Of a DNA stretch of 64,000 nucleotides, positions 34,001 through 41,288 are shown piece by piece. Origin of the DNA: Clostridia bacterium (GTDB lineage: Bacteria; Bacillota; Clostridia; Oscillospirales; Acutalibacteraceae); contig JAFUNA010000015.1 of NCBI GenBank assembly GCA_017473165.1, positions 1-64,000 of the forward strand. Reading direction: 5' to 3'. The translations under genes were made by a program, and so were the position numbers. The stretch's first letter is position 1; each line of letters begins with the position of its first letter. The notes below the pieces were generated by a model. The model saw nothing but the letters and a program-made list of their open reading frames with translations, ran no database searches and was not told the DNA's origin.

Positions 34001-34522
34001 GCTGTCTGCAAGGTCATAGCCGAGATTTTTGTAGATTTCTCTGAACTGCTCGGGAGAAGTCTTTTCGGCGGGTTCTTTGATACCGTTTTCAAAGGTTACG
34101 GCTTTGCTGTTATTGATATCGTGGTTGCCGGGGATGACCAAAACGGGAATGCCCGATTCCTTTTCAAAGGCTTCAAGCTTTTCGGCAAGAGCCTTGTGGC
34201 TTTCAAGCTCGCCGTCCTTGGTAAGGTCGCCGGGAATGAGAACATAGTTTTCGCCGTCGGCAGCCGCATTGCGGAGAACGCCGTCAAGAGCGTTCTCAAC
34301 AAGGGAGTCAAGATAATTATATTCCTTGTGCTTGTTCTGAACGAACTCCTCCCAGTTATCGCCGCCGCTGTCTTTGAGCGACGGTGCGAGATAATGGATG
34401 TCGGAGATAACTCCGAAGCGAACGGATGAGGTGTCCGCATTTGCCATCATCGGCACGCAGGCGGCAATGACGGCAAACACAAGCACAATGCTGATTAATT
34501 TCATAATTAAGCTTTTTTTCAT
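31055..34522 (-). CDS. Secreted protein with two metallophosphoesterase domains
   Basis: The 1155-residue product has a signal peptide (1-29, ending MMANA). The first calcineurin-like domain (about 33-330) shows GVISDIHY, LIPGDLTKDGE, VIPGNHDIN, GMQHHN and TGHLHSND. A long helical middle part (about 370-690) has no recognised domain. The second half is like purple acid phosphatase: a fibronectin-like segment (HTITLSGLEPGTKYSYRVGD), then VTDPQAQ, SAGDQVDAGEN, PTSGNHED and QGHDHVYLR. Both metal sites look complete. It probably releases phosphate from extracellular esters. It lies 14 bases after the GH3 gene in the rmuC operon. Confidence 0.9.
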   Translation of the reverse strand: MKKSLIMKLISIVLVFAVIAACVPMMANADTSSVRFGVISDIHYLAPSLKDSGGDNWEEFVQNKHKEYNYLDSLVENALDGVLRNAAADGENYVLIPGDLTKDGELESHKALAEKLEAFEKESGIPVLVIPGNHDINNSKAVTFENGIKEPAEKTSPEQFREIYKNLGYDLADSFFVPEEGKKGGMLSYAVTLGDYRLIAIDSCMYSEDNGAEGNEHMTDGQIAEGLLDWIIAEAEKAEDKGLTVIGMQHHNLVPHMDIEEATFWPFVVRDWLKVADAYADAGMHFVFTGHLHSNDTNCHYSDNGEVVYDILTPTLTGFPNYYKIVDFSTNGKKTDFKMKTLDVDKYQPVVADDGTVFEKPFAYTCSFERTFGEGSVNELLMGIIEPAITDIFADIQEVGGLGEFLKSKNLDLEKIIVDALGTNGLALGPIEILTISGNVMSFINDLFGQIDNAYVNKPAETVAKLEAIINEVLAYRISDKPATLLADKLGYEVNAEGCTVGEYATTVMLTYYAGNEDVSDYPYVEDVLDAFDSGVLTEKVFNLLRKVLVTDLVQNEILATLEFNPGELFPEWQMFYLLGRVLQGATEVLLGGDNSFGNLIDSVLGLPVVPEEYSSVDAIIDHLAGEYITFSQFESWGYTIKWMLSSFLIDENPEENLDMNAEFTYSGPVKVKATQDNYLLPSHIAMTLGENAERTASITWLTKYSVTGTDIELVPYSENPKFTGKPTTGKKVTADCELVGKTYPGADLGIFSLLPYTKDYAKHTITLSGLEPGTKYSYRVGDAKRGWWSDAGTIETAGGDGEGFTFFYVTDPQAQRPDHFNRFAEVIETASELYPEGKFIVSAGDQVDAGENVKHWRYLLNSTDKLLDLPFMPTSGNHEDAEAAISENFVLPNVPEQDLESGVYYSYDYNDVHFTVLNTNDVEDDKLGDAQMEWLKNDIKTSDAKWKVVILHKALYSNGSHFDDGDVEGMRAQLGTLLPYLGVDLVLQGHDHVYLRTAAMKANAVVPCDEETVSYDGLEYRMKYNPKGTIYSICGTSGVKVYKTKDVAATDKSFPRAEALVANAENSMFSAITVEGDRLYYNAYEVKDGKAIRVDEFAVEKTEDEAPADKINNSTVEGIIESLISKLDVKSTWKFINFVFDAYYKITKFFTSIF

Positions 34523-34536
34523 TTTACTTTCCTCTT

Positions 34537-36954
34537 TTAAATGTTCTTAAGAAGGGGACCGATTCCTGCAATTGCGCCGGGGATACCCTTGAGAATCTTG
34601 CGGATGCCGCCCTTTTCGCCTGCAATCCACTTAACAAGACCGTCTGCCATGTCCTCGCTCATAACTCCGCCGCTCATGCTGATGAAATCACGGAAGGGAG
34701 TCTGGAGTGCGATTGCCTGTGCGAAGCCTGCGGGAACAACTGTGGTAAGAAGCTTATAGAAACGCTTACCGTTCTTTGTGTGCTTGCAGCTTTCAAAGGT
34801 GTCGCAGATGGAGAGTGCTCTGTCGGGTGCGTAGTCGCAAGCGGGAAGAGGTCTGCCGAGAACGGCAACAAACTGATCCTCGGGAACGTTCTGAACGTCG
34901 CCGCTGTAATAAAGAGGAGCAACTGCGGAATAGTCGGGGATGTTTTCGGTTGTGCCCGAAACACTAACTGTTGCGGAAAGTCTGATATCCGCACTTGATG
35001 CACCGACAAGAATTTCGAATTCGCCGCTTTCAACGCACCAGTCGTTGATGTTTACGTTATAAAATGCGAAGGCTCTCTTGGAAAGCTCGATTGTGATTTC
35101 CTTTGCCTCGCCGGGATTGAGCCAGATTTTCTTGAAGCCCTTGAGCTCTTTGACGGGTCTGTAGATTGTACTTTCCTTGTCGGCAACATAGAGCTGTGCA
35201 ATTTCATAGCCCGAAACATCGCCTGTGTTCTTGACGGTGAATGATACCTTGAGTGTATCGGTGTCCTTCATTGAGGTTTTGTCAAGCTTTATGTCGGAAT
35301 ATTCAAAGGTTGTGTAGGAAAGACCGAAGCCGAAGGGATAGCGGACATTCTTTGCTGCCTTTTCATAATATCTGTAGCCGATATAAATGCTCTCACGGTA
35401 TTCAACCGATGCGGGATTGCCGGGGAAGTTGTTGATTGCGGGTGTGTCATAGTAGCTCATGGGATATGTTTCGGGGAGCTTACCGCTGGGGTTAACTGTA
35501 CCGCTGATGATATCGGCAACGGCACCTGCACCTGCCTGACCGCCGAGATAGGAGTTGAGAATTGCGGCAACGTTATCGTTCCAGGGCATTTCAACGGGTG
35601 AGCCGCCTGCAAGAACAACGATAACGTTCTTGTTAACTTTAAGAATTTCCTTAACGAGGTTGTCGTGTGCCTCGGGAAGGTTCATGTGAGTTCTGTCAAA
35701 GCCCTCTGCTTCGTATTCGTCGGTAAGACCGATAAAGAGAACAACGGTTTCGCATCTTGAAGCAACCTGTGCCGCCTCCGCTGCAAGAGCCGCATTTTTC
35801 TTTGCTTTCTTTGCGGAAAGCTCGTAGCCCTGTGCGAATTCTACGTTGTAGCCGACCTTCTGAAGCTCTTCAAGAGCGTTGTCAAGCTTTGTGGGGTTGA
35901 TGTGTGATGAGCCTGCACCCTGATATCTGGGAGTTCTTGCAAGCTCGCCGATAACTGCAACCTTGCCGTTTTTCTTGAGGGGAAGAATGCCGTTGTTCTT
36001 AAGAAGAACCATTGAATTTGCGGCAACCTTTCTTGCAAAGCCCTGGTCATCGGCATCGTTATAGGGATAGTTTGCCTTTGAACCGTCAACTGCCTTTTTT
36101 ATGAGGTTGAGCATATTGAGAGCTCTTTCGTTGAGAACGGCTTCGTCAAGTGTGCCGTTTCTGACGGCGTCAACAATTTTCTTTGTACCAGAGCCCGAGG
36201 ATGAGGGCATTTCAAGGTCGTTGCCGTTCTTGAGTCCGAGAACTCTGTCGTTGACTGCACCCCAGTCGCTGACAACAACGCCGTCAAAGCCCCACTCGTT
36301 GCGGAGAATTTCAAGCTGGGTGTGTCTGTTTTCGGAGCCGTGAGCACCGTTGATTTTGTTGTAGGAATTCATTACGGTCCAGGGCTTTGCCTTTTTGACC
36401 GCAATTTCAAATGCGGTAAGGTAAATTTCACGCAGAGCTCTTTCGTCAACAACGGAATCGCAGGTCATTCTGCGTGTTTCCTGGCTGTTTGCGCAGAAAT
36501 GCTTGAGCGATGTGCCGACGCCCATTGACTGAACGCCGTTGATAAAGCCTGCAGAAAGCTCGCCTGCAAGGATGGGGTCTTCTGCAAAATATTCGAAGTT
36601 TCTGCCGCAGAGAGGAGAACGCTTCATGTTGATGCCGGGTCCGAGAAGCACGCCGACTTCTTCTTTAAGGCACTTTTTGCCGAGAGCGACGCCCATTTCA
36701 TAAAGAAGCTCGGGATCCCATGAAGCTGCGGTTGTTGCGGCTGTGGGATAGCTGATTGCGGGAACGCTGTTTGAAAGGCTGTCGCCCTTCTTGCTGTAGT
36801 CTTTTTTGCGGAGTCCGTGAGGGCCGTCGCAGACCATGATTGAGGGGAAGCCGTATTTTTCCATGCCCTTAAGGTGCCAGAAATCGGCACCGTCGCAGAT
36901 TGCGGCTTTTTCTTCAAGGGTCATCTGGGCGAGAATTTCTCTGGGGTCTTTCAT
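34537..36954 (-). CDS. Glycoside hydrolase family 3 beta-glycosidase
   Basis: The 805-residue product has no signal peptide. The GH3 barrel (about 10-290) shows CDGPHGLRK, GPGINMKRSPLCGRNFEYF, KHFCANSQE and the nucleophile Asp in GVVVSDWGAV. The C-terminal sandwich (about 315-540) and a fibronectin III-like domain (about 580-660) follow. A further 100-residue helical tail (GRPLPACDYAP to the end) is seen in some Firmicutes GH3 enzymes. It probably cleaves beta-linked glucosides or xylosides taken into the cell. It lies between rmuC and the double phosphoesterase in one operon. Confidence 0.93.
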   Translation of the reverse strand: MKDPREILAQMTLEEKAAICDGADFWHLKGMEKYGFPSIMVCDGPHGLRKKDYSKKGDSLSNSVPAISYPTAATTAASWDPELLYEMGVALGKKCLKEEVGVLLGPGINMKRSPLCGRNFEYFAEDPILAGELSAGFINGVQSMGVGTSLKHFCANSQETRRMTCDSVVDERALREIYLTAFEIAVKKAKPWTVMNSYNKINGAHGSENRHTQLEILRNEWGFDGVVVSDWGAVNDRVLGLKNGNDLEMPSSSGSGTKKIVDAVRNGTLDEAVLNERALNMLNLIKKAVDGSKANYPYNDADDQGFARKVAANSMVLLKNNGILPLKKNGKVAVIGELARTPRYQGAGSSHINPTKLDNALEELQKVGYNVEFAQGYELSAKKAKKNAALAAEAAQVASRCETVVLFIGLTDEYEAEGFDRTHMNLPEAHDNLVKEILKVNKNVIVVLAGGSPVEMPWNDNVAAILNSYLGGQAGAGAVADIISGTVNPSGKLPETYPMSYYDTPAINNFPGNPASVEYRESIYIGYRYYEKAAKNVRYPFGFGLSYTTFEYSDIKLDKTSMKDTDTLKVSFTVKNTGDVSGYEIAQLYVADKESTIYRPVKELKGFKKIWLNPGEAKEITIELSKRAFAFYNVNINDWCVESGEFEILVGASSADIRLSATVSVSGTTENIPDYSAVAPLYYSGDVQNVPEDQFVAVLGRPLPACDYAPDRALSICDTFESCKHTKNGKRFYKLLTTVVPAGFAQAIALQTPFRDFISMSGGVMSEDMADGLVKWIAGEKGGIRKILKGIPGAIAGIGPLLKNI

Positions 36955-36969
36955 AGTGATTTGTCCTCC

Positions 36970-38289
36970 TTATATATCGGTATTTTCTTCCAAATTTAAT
37001 ATCTCTTCGGCTTTCATGCCGTCGATTTCTTCAACATTGCGAAGCTTTTTGCGTATGATTTCGTTACGCTTGCCCGCTTCGTCAAGGGATTTGCCTGCCT
37101 CGTCGATTTTCTGTCTTGCCTTTTGCAGAACAGTTCCGAACTTATCGTACTGAACCTTTGCGGCGGCAAGAAGAACTCTGACCTCATTGGCTTTTTCGTT
37201 GATAGCAACCGCTCTGAATCCGAGTGAAAGGGAATTGAGCAGGGCGGTTATGGTTGACGGACCCGCAATCATAACGTTGAATTCGCTCTGGATTTTTTCG
37301 GCGATGCCCGAGCGGGATGAGGTGATTTCCGCATAGAGCCCCTCGGTTGCGAGATACATGATTGCAAACGGAGTTGTGAGCGGAACGTTTATGTATTTGG
37401 TGATTGTTTTTGCTTCGCCGAGAACTCTTGCTTCAAGAGCCTTTCTTGCGGCTTCGAGGGCAACGGGGTCTGCGGAATCCGCCGCATCGCAAAGACGGAC
37501 ATAATCCTCCATGGGGAACTTTGAGTCGATGGGGAGATAGGTCATTTCGCCGCCGTCGCTCGACGGAATATGAACGGCAAATTCGACCCTGTCCTTTGAG
37601 CCGGGAACGCACACGAAGTTTGTTTCGTACATTCCGGGGATTGTCTGGTCAAGTATTGCACCGAGCTGAACTTCAGCCCATGTGCCTCTTGCCTTGACGT
37701 TTGTCAGAACACGGTTAAGACCCGTTACTGTTGCGGTAACTCCGCTTGAAAGCTCTTTCATTTCGCCGAGGGATTTATAAACGTTTTCGAGCCTGTCGGA
37801 AACGGTTTTGAAGGAGCTGTCAAGACGCTGCGTTAAAGTTTCGTTCAGCTTTTCGTCAACGGTAAGACGCATCTGCTCAAGCTTCTTTTCGTTGCTTTCA
37901 CGCATTTTGTCAACGGCTTCGGTTAGGGCACGGCTCTGCTTTTCGTTCTGCTCGATATTGTTAAGACGGATTGTGTTGAGAGAATCGGAAAGAGCCTTTT
38001 CTGTTTTGCCGTGATGCTCGGTGTTATCAATGCGGAGCTTTTCTATTTTTTCGCTCATATCGCCCAGATTTTTTGAGGTTTCAAGACGCATCGCCTGCTG
38101 TTCGGAGTGCATTTCACGGCGGCTGCGTTCAAATTCCGAACCGAGAGAGCGGGAAAGTTCCGAGGTTTTTTCGTTAACCCCGTCAATTTTATGTTCAATT
38201 TCAGAGGTGCTGAATTTATTCTGCCTTGCAAGCAGTACAACAAGAAGAATTATAATCGCCGCAAGAAGTGCAATTATTATGTAATCCAT
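36970..38289 (-). CDS. rmuC: DNA recombination protein RmuC
   Basis: The 439-residue product has an N-terminal membrane helix (about 4-20) and a long coiled coil (30-170). The conserved RmuC domain follows: VKARGTWAEVQLGAILDQ, FAVHIP, YLPIDSKFPMEDY and PFAIMYLATEGLYAE. The family limits DNA inversions and restrains phage or plasmid DNA. The ATG at 38289 has GGAG 6 bases upstream; an ATG four codons earlier overlaps that site. It has a good promoter at 38318-38346. Confidence 0.93.
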   Translation of the reverse strand: MDYIIIALLAAIIILLVVLLARQNKFSTSEIEHKIDGVNEKTSELSRSLGSEFERSRREMHSEQQAMRLETSKNLGDMSEKIEKLRIDNTEHHGKTEKALSDSLNTIRLNNIEQNEKQSRALTEAVDKMRESNEKKLEQMRLTVDEKLNETLTQRLDSSFKTVSDRLENVYKSLGEMKELSSGVTATVTGLNRVLTNVKARGTWAEVQLGAILDQTIPGMYETNFVCVPGSKDRVEFAVHIPSSDGGEMTYLPIDSKFPMEDYVRLCDAADSADPVALEAARKALEARVLGEAKTITKYINVPLTTPFAIMYLATEGLYAEITSSRSGIAEKIQSEFNVMIAGPSTITALLNSLSLGFRAVAINEKANEVRVLLAAAKVQYDKFGTVLQKARQKIDEAGKSLDEAGKRNEIIRKKLRNVEEIDGMKAEEILNLEENTDI

Positions 38290-38317
38290 ATATTTCTCCA
38301 TTCTAATTATTTAACTA

Positions 38318-38346
38318 ATAATACCATATATATAGGTAATTGGCAA
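38318..38346 (-). promoter_or_regulatory. Promoter of rmuC-GH3-phosphoesterase operon
   Basis: On the minus strand, TTGCCA and TGG-extended TATTAT are 17 bases apart, about 30 bases before the rmuC start. Confidence 0.75.
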
Positions 38347-38458
38347 TAGTTTTTGAGCATATATTGACAAATTTATTAAGGAAATTTTAAAAAAATTAAG
38401 AAAAACGAAAGGAAAATTTAAGCTTTGAATAATAACGATTAAGAAGTGATTAAACCCG

Positions 38459-38487
38459 TTGACTGTAGGTTTTTATGGCGATATAAT
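38459..38487 (+). promoter_or_regulatory. Promoter of the 38519 gene
   Basis: TTGACT (38459) and TATAAT (38482) are 17 bases apart, and AAAGGGGGA follows before the start codon. Confidence 0.85.
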
Positions 38488-38518
38488 CGGGTCAACAAAA
38501 CAAAGGGGGACAAAAACC

Positions 38519-39046
38519 ATGAAAAAATTTATTGCAGTTTTACTCACATTCACAATTGTTATGACACTGGGAATTCCGGCTTTTGCGGCAGAAGAAACAG
38601 AGCCTGTGCAGGATATCGTAACAGAAGACCAGCCTTTGAATCCGGATGAAGTAATAAAAGATATTATTGATTCGGACAGCTTTAAGGATGTTATTGAGGA
38701 TGAAGATATCGACGGAGAAATAATCGAGGATGCTATTGAAAACGAGGAGTATGAGGTTATATATCTTTCCCAGAAAGAATACGAAAAATTGAGAAAAAAT
38801 GCCGCTCTCGAAAGTTTGGGAGATGCGGGTATGTTTTTGCTCGAAAGCATGGGATTGCTGCTTCTTTCACCTGCGGCACCGTTTCTTTTCTTTATTCCTT
38901 TTGCAGGACCGTTTATGATGATTATTCCTCTTGCCGCACCTGTGCTTTTGCTGATGGCTGTTGCAGGGATTATCGCATCACCGTTTGAAGCAATTGATAT
39001 CTATAAGAATTTCGAACCTGAATTTCCTTATGAAATAACCGAATAA
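38519..39046 (+). CDS. Exported or membrane protein, acidic N-terminal half
   Basis: The 175-residue product has a signal peptide (1-23, ending GIPAFA). An acidic stretch follows (about 24-85, rich in Asp, Glu and Ile), and then a long hydrophobic region (about 105-160, LLLSPAAPFLFFIPFAGPFM onward) able to span the membrane twice. The family is not recognised. The ATG at 38519 follows AAAGGGGGA within a strong promoter. A tiny membrane protein is encoded just downstream. Confidence 0.75.
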   Translation: MKKFIAVLLTFTIVMTLGIPAFAAEETEPVQDIVTEDQPLNPDEVIKDIIDSDSFKDVIEDEDIDGEIIEDAIENEEYEVIYLSQKEYEKLRKNAALESLGDAGMFLLESMGLLLLSPAAPFLFFIPFAGPFMMIIPLAAPVLLLMAVAGIIASPFEAIDIYKNFEPEFPYEITE

Positions 39047-39066
39047 ATCGAGTATTTTACTTTGTG

Positions 39067-39095
39067 TTGAAAAATTACTTGTTGTGTGATAAAAT
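39067..39095 (+). promoter_or_regulatory. Promoter before the 25-residue gene and mtnN
   Basis: TTGAAA (39067) and TGA-extended TAAAAT (39090) are 17 bases apart. The microprotein ATG is 19 bases downstream. Confidence 0.65.
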
Positions 39096-39113
39096 CAGAA
39101 AGGATGTGAATTT

Positions 39114-39191
39114 ATGGGATTGATTTTACCGGCAATTATTTTGTCGTATCTGCTTGCTCCCATTGAACTTCTCATTAATCTTTTCAAGTAA
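39114..39191 (+). CDS. 25-residue membrane microprotein
   Basis: A short frame with AGAAAGGATGTG upstream of its ATG and a promoter directly before it. The product is almost entirely hydrophobic (LILPAIILSYLLAPIELL) and ends in Lys. Its composition, with Pro inside the hydrophobic run, resembles the C-terminal segment of the preceding protein. mtnN begins 16 bases after its stop. It may be a true microprotein or a leader peptide. Confidence 0.5.
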   Translation: MGLILPAIILSYLLAPIELLINLFK

Positions 39192-39207
39192 AAACTCCGG
39201 AGGTATT

Positions 39208-39897
39208 ATGGTAGGAATTATCGGTGCGATGCACATTGAGGTTGAAACAATCAAGGCTCTTATGGAAAACAAAACCGTTGAAACAATCAGCGGTGTTGAT
39301 TATGTCAGAGGCGTGCTTCACGGCAGCGAAATTGTTATTGCGGCTTGCGGAATCGGCAAGGTTGCGGCGGCAATGTGTGCCCAGACAATGATTCTGAAAT
39401 ATGCTCCCGACTGCATCATCAACACGGGTGTTGGCGGCAGCCTTTGCACAAAGCTTGCAATAGGTGATATCGCCGTTGCGGAAAAACTTGTTCAGCACGA
39501 TATGGATACATCTCCGCTGGGCGATCCCATCGGACTTATTTCGGGCATAAATATTGTCAACATCCCCGCCGACGAAAAGGTTATTAATGTTCTTTCGCAA
39601 GGCATTGAAACCCTTGAAAACGTTAAGGGTATGAGGGGAATAATTGCATCGGGCGACCAGTTTATCGCAAGCGATGAAAAGAAGAAATTCATAACCGAGA
39701 ATTTCGGTGCAATCGTTTGCGAAATGGAGGGTGCAAGCATCGCACAGGTGTGCTATACAAACGGTGTGCCCTTCGGAGTTGTGCGTGCGGTTTCCGACTG
39801 TGCCGATGGCTCGTCACACATGGATTACGGCGAATTTTTACCCGTTGCTGCGGCAAATGCGGCAAAACTGATAGAATATTTTGTTGTTAATTTCTGA
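39208..39897 (+). CDS. mtnN: 5'-Methylthioadenosine/S-adenosylhomocysteine nucleosidase
   Basis: The 229-residue product begins VGIIGAMHIEVETIKALMEN. It shows GVGGSL, the substrate-binding GDQFIAS and CEMEGASIAQV, and the catalytic Asp in RAVSDCADG. The enzyme cleaves adenine from methylthioadenosine and S-adenosylhomocysteine, in methionine salvage and autoinducer-2 synthesis. The ATG at 39208 has CCGGAGGT before it; a longer frame from 39154 lies inside the microprotein gene. Confidence 0.95.
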   Translation: MVGIIGAMHIEVETIKALMENKTVETISGVDYVRGVLHGSEIVIAACGIGKVAAAMCAQTMILKYAPDCIINTGVGGSLCTKLAIGDIAVAEKLVQHDMDTSPLGDPIGLISGINIVNIPADEKVINVLSQGIETLENVKGMRGIIASGDQFIASDEKKKFITENFGAIVCEMEGASIAQVCYTNGVPFGVVRAVSDCADGSSHMDYGEFLPVAAANAAKLIEYFVVNF

Positions 39898-39898
39898 T

Positions 39899-40381
39899 AT
39901 GAAAAATAAAAATTATATTAAAAAATTCTTTCCGTTTGCGTTTTACCGTCCCGACAAGCTTGCCGAATATCTGACCGAAATGCGTAGGCAGGGCTTTATG
40001 TTTGAAGACATGAGCACGTTTAATGTTCTGAAATTCAAGCACGTCAAGCCCCGTGACGATTTGCGGTATGTTGTTCTGAATTATTATTTTCCGAACACAG
40101 GTCGTGCAGATAAAATAAGGGATTGGGATATCTTGTTCATGAAACAACGTTTCCCGCAGTTTGACAGGGAGTTTCACAATTGTTTTAAGTCGTCTTCGAG
40201 AGATGTGTATAAATTTGTGATATACTGCACATCCGTTATTTCCGATGAAGATATCGAAGCTCTCAAGCAATTCAGAAAGAAAAGGCTTAAAAAAATCAAC
40301 GCTTTCAAAATATCGATACATCTGTTTAATATAATTCTTTTTACAGTTTTGTTTGCTCTTGCTTTAGCACAATTGCGGTAA
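39899..40381 (+). CDS. DUF2812-like membrane protein
   Basis: The 160-residue product has a cytoplasmic basic domain (PFAFYRPDKLAEYLTEMRRQ and GFMFEDMSTFNVLKFKHV), resembling the DUF2812 fold. One C-terminal membrane helix follows (about 135-158). It begins one base after the mtnN stop, so translation is coupled. Its stop codon lies inside the terminator stem. Function unknown. Confidence 0.7.
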   Translation: MKNKNYIKKFFPFAFYRPDKLAEYLTEMRRQGFMFEDMSTFNVLKFKHVKPRDDLRYVVLNYYFPNTGRADKIRDWDILFMKQRFPQFDREFHNCFKSSSRDVYKFVIYCTSVISDEDIEALKQFRKKRLKKINAFKISIHLFNIILFTVLFALALAQLR

Positions 40382-40401
40382 CTTCGGTTACCGCTTTTTT
40401 T
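40375..40401 (+). terminator. Terminator overlapping the stop codon of the 39899 gene
   Basis: GCGGTAAC-TTCG-GTTACCGC (40375-40394) is followed by TTTTTTT. The TAA stop lies within the left arm. Confidence 0.93.
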
Positions 40402-40449
40402 ATCGTTAAAATCACACATCAAATTGTTAAATTCTCTTATCGGAATTTG

Positions 40450-40483
40450 TTGACAATTGACAATTAATCTGTTAATATATTAA
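40450..40483 (+). promoter_or_regulatory. Promoter of the SCP2-aminotransferase-transketolase cluster
   Basis: TTGACA at 40450 is 17 bases from TAATAT at 40473. A second TTGACA at 40457 makes a TTGACAA direct repeat. The -10 lies in the palindrome TTAATATATTAA (40472-40483), a possible operator. Confidence 0.7.
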
Positions 40484-40516
40484 TGACTATTTTTATAATC
40501 AAAGGAGGAAACCAAA

Positions 40517-41275
40517 ATGATTGATCAGAAAACTCTGGCATATATCAATCTTTACGGCGTTCTGGGTACTCTCGAAAACCTTTGTGAGCTCGCTCCCGAA
40601 GCAGGCAGCATTCTCACAAACAAAAAGCCCATCTCAATCGGCTTTGAGGTAAAGGGCGGCCCCAGCGCAACAATCACCTTCAAAAACGGAAAGTGCAGAA
40701 TGGAACAGGGCTGTGCAAAGTGCGACGTCAAGCTTCCCTTCAGCTCATGCGAAAAATTCAACGGTCTTATCGACGGAACAACTACTCCCATCCCCTCAAA
40801 GGGATTCCACCACATCAGCTTCCTTCTTAAAGACTTCACAAAGCTTACCGACCTTCTCAACAAGTATATGCGTCCCGAGCCCGCTGACCTTGAAGACGAG
40901 GATTTCTTCAGAATCAGCACAACTCTTATGATGTATACAATTTCCGTTGCAATCGCACAGATTGGCAACAACGACGAAATCGGCAAGTTCTCCGCACAGC
41001 AGATGGTTGACGGCGAAATCGCTTTCAGCATCAAGGACGGACCTGCCGCAACGATAAGAGTCAAAAACCACAGACTTCTTGCAATCAAGAAGCCCAGCGA
41101 TGCTCCCAGAGCAATCATGGAATTCAGCTCAATCAAGCTTGCAAGAGATTTGTTTGACGGCAAGGTTAACGCAATTGCCTGCGTAGGCAGCGGCGATATC
41201 GTCATGAAGGGCATGATTTCGATGCTCGATAACCTTAACAGAATTCTTGACAGAGTTGCTCTGTATCTTGCATAA
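40517..41275 (+). CDS. Double SCP2-like domain protein A
   Basis: The 252-residue product has two units with the sterol-carrier-protein-2 pattern. Each has a strand pair with GPSATITFKNGK or GPAATIRVKNHR, then acidic or polar strands, then a helix before GLIDGTTTP or LFDGKVNAIACVGSGDIVMKG. SCP2 domains bind lipids or other hydrophobic molecules in a tunnel. No signal peptide is seen, so it is cytoplasmic. AAAGGAGG precedes the ATG. It is first of five genes, the last of which is a paralogue with the same layout. SCP2 membership is a motif-based inference; the ligand is unknown. Confidence 0.7.
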   Translation: MIDQKTLAYINLYGVLGTLENLCELAPEAGSILTNKKPISIGFEVKGGPSATITFKNGKCRMEQGCAKCDVKLPFSSCEKFNGLIDGTTTPIPSKGFHHISFLLKDFTKLTDLLNKYMRPEPADLEDEDFFRISTTLMMYTISVAIAQIGNNDEIGKFSAQQMVDGEIAFSIKDGPAATIRVKNHRLLAIKKPSDAPRAIMEFSSIKLARDLFDGKVNAIACVGSGDIVMKGMISMLDNLNRILDRVALYLA

Positions 41276-41288
41276 GGAGGTTTCTGAA

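Noticed and set aside
33644-34429. 261-codon plus-strand frame
   Set aside because: It lies entirely opposite the well-supported double phosphoesterase gene and follows its codon bias; no start signals.
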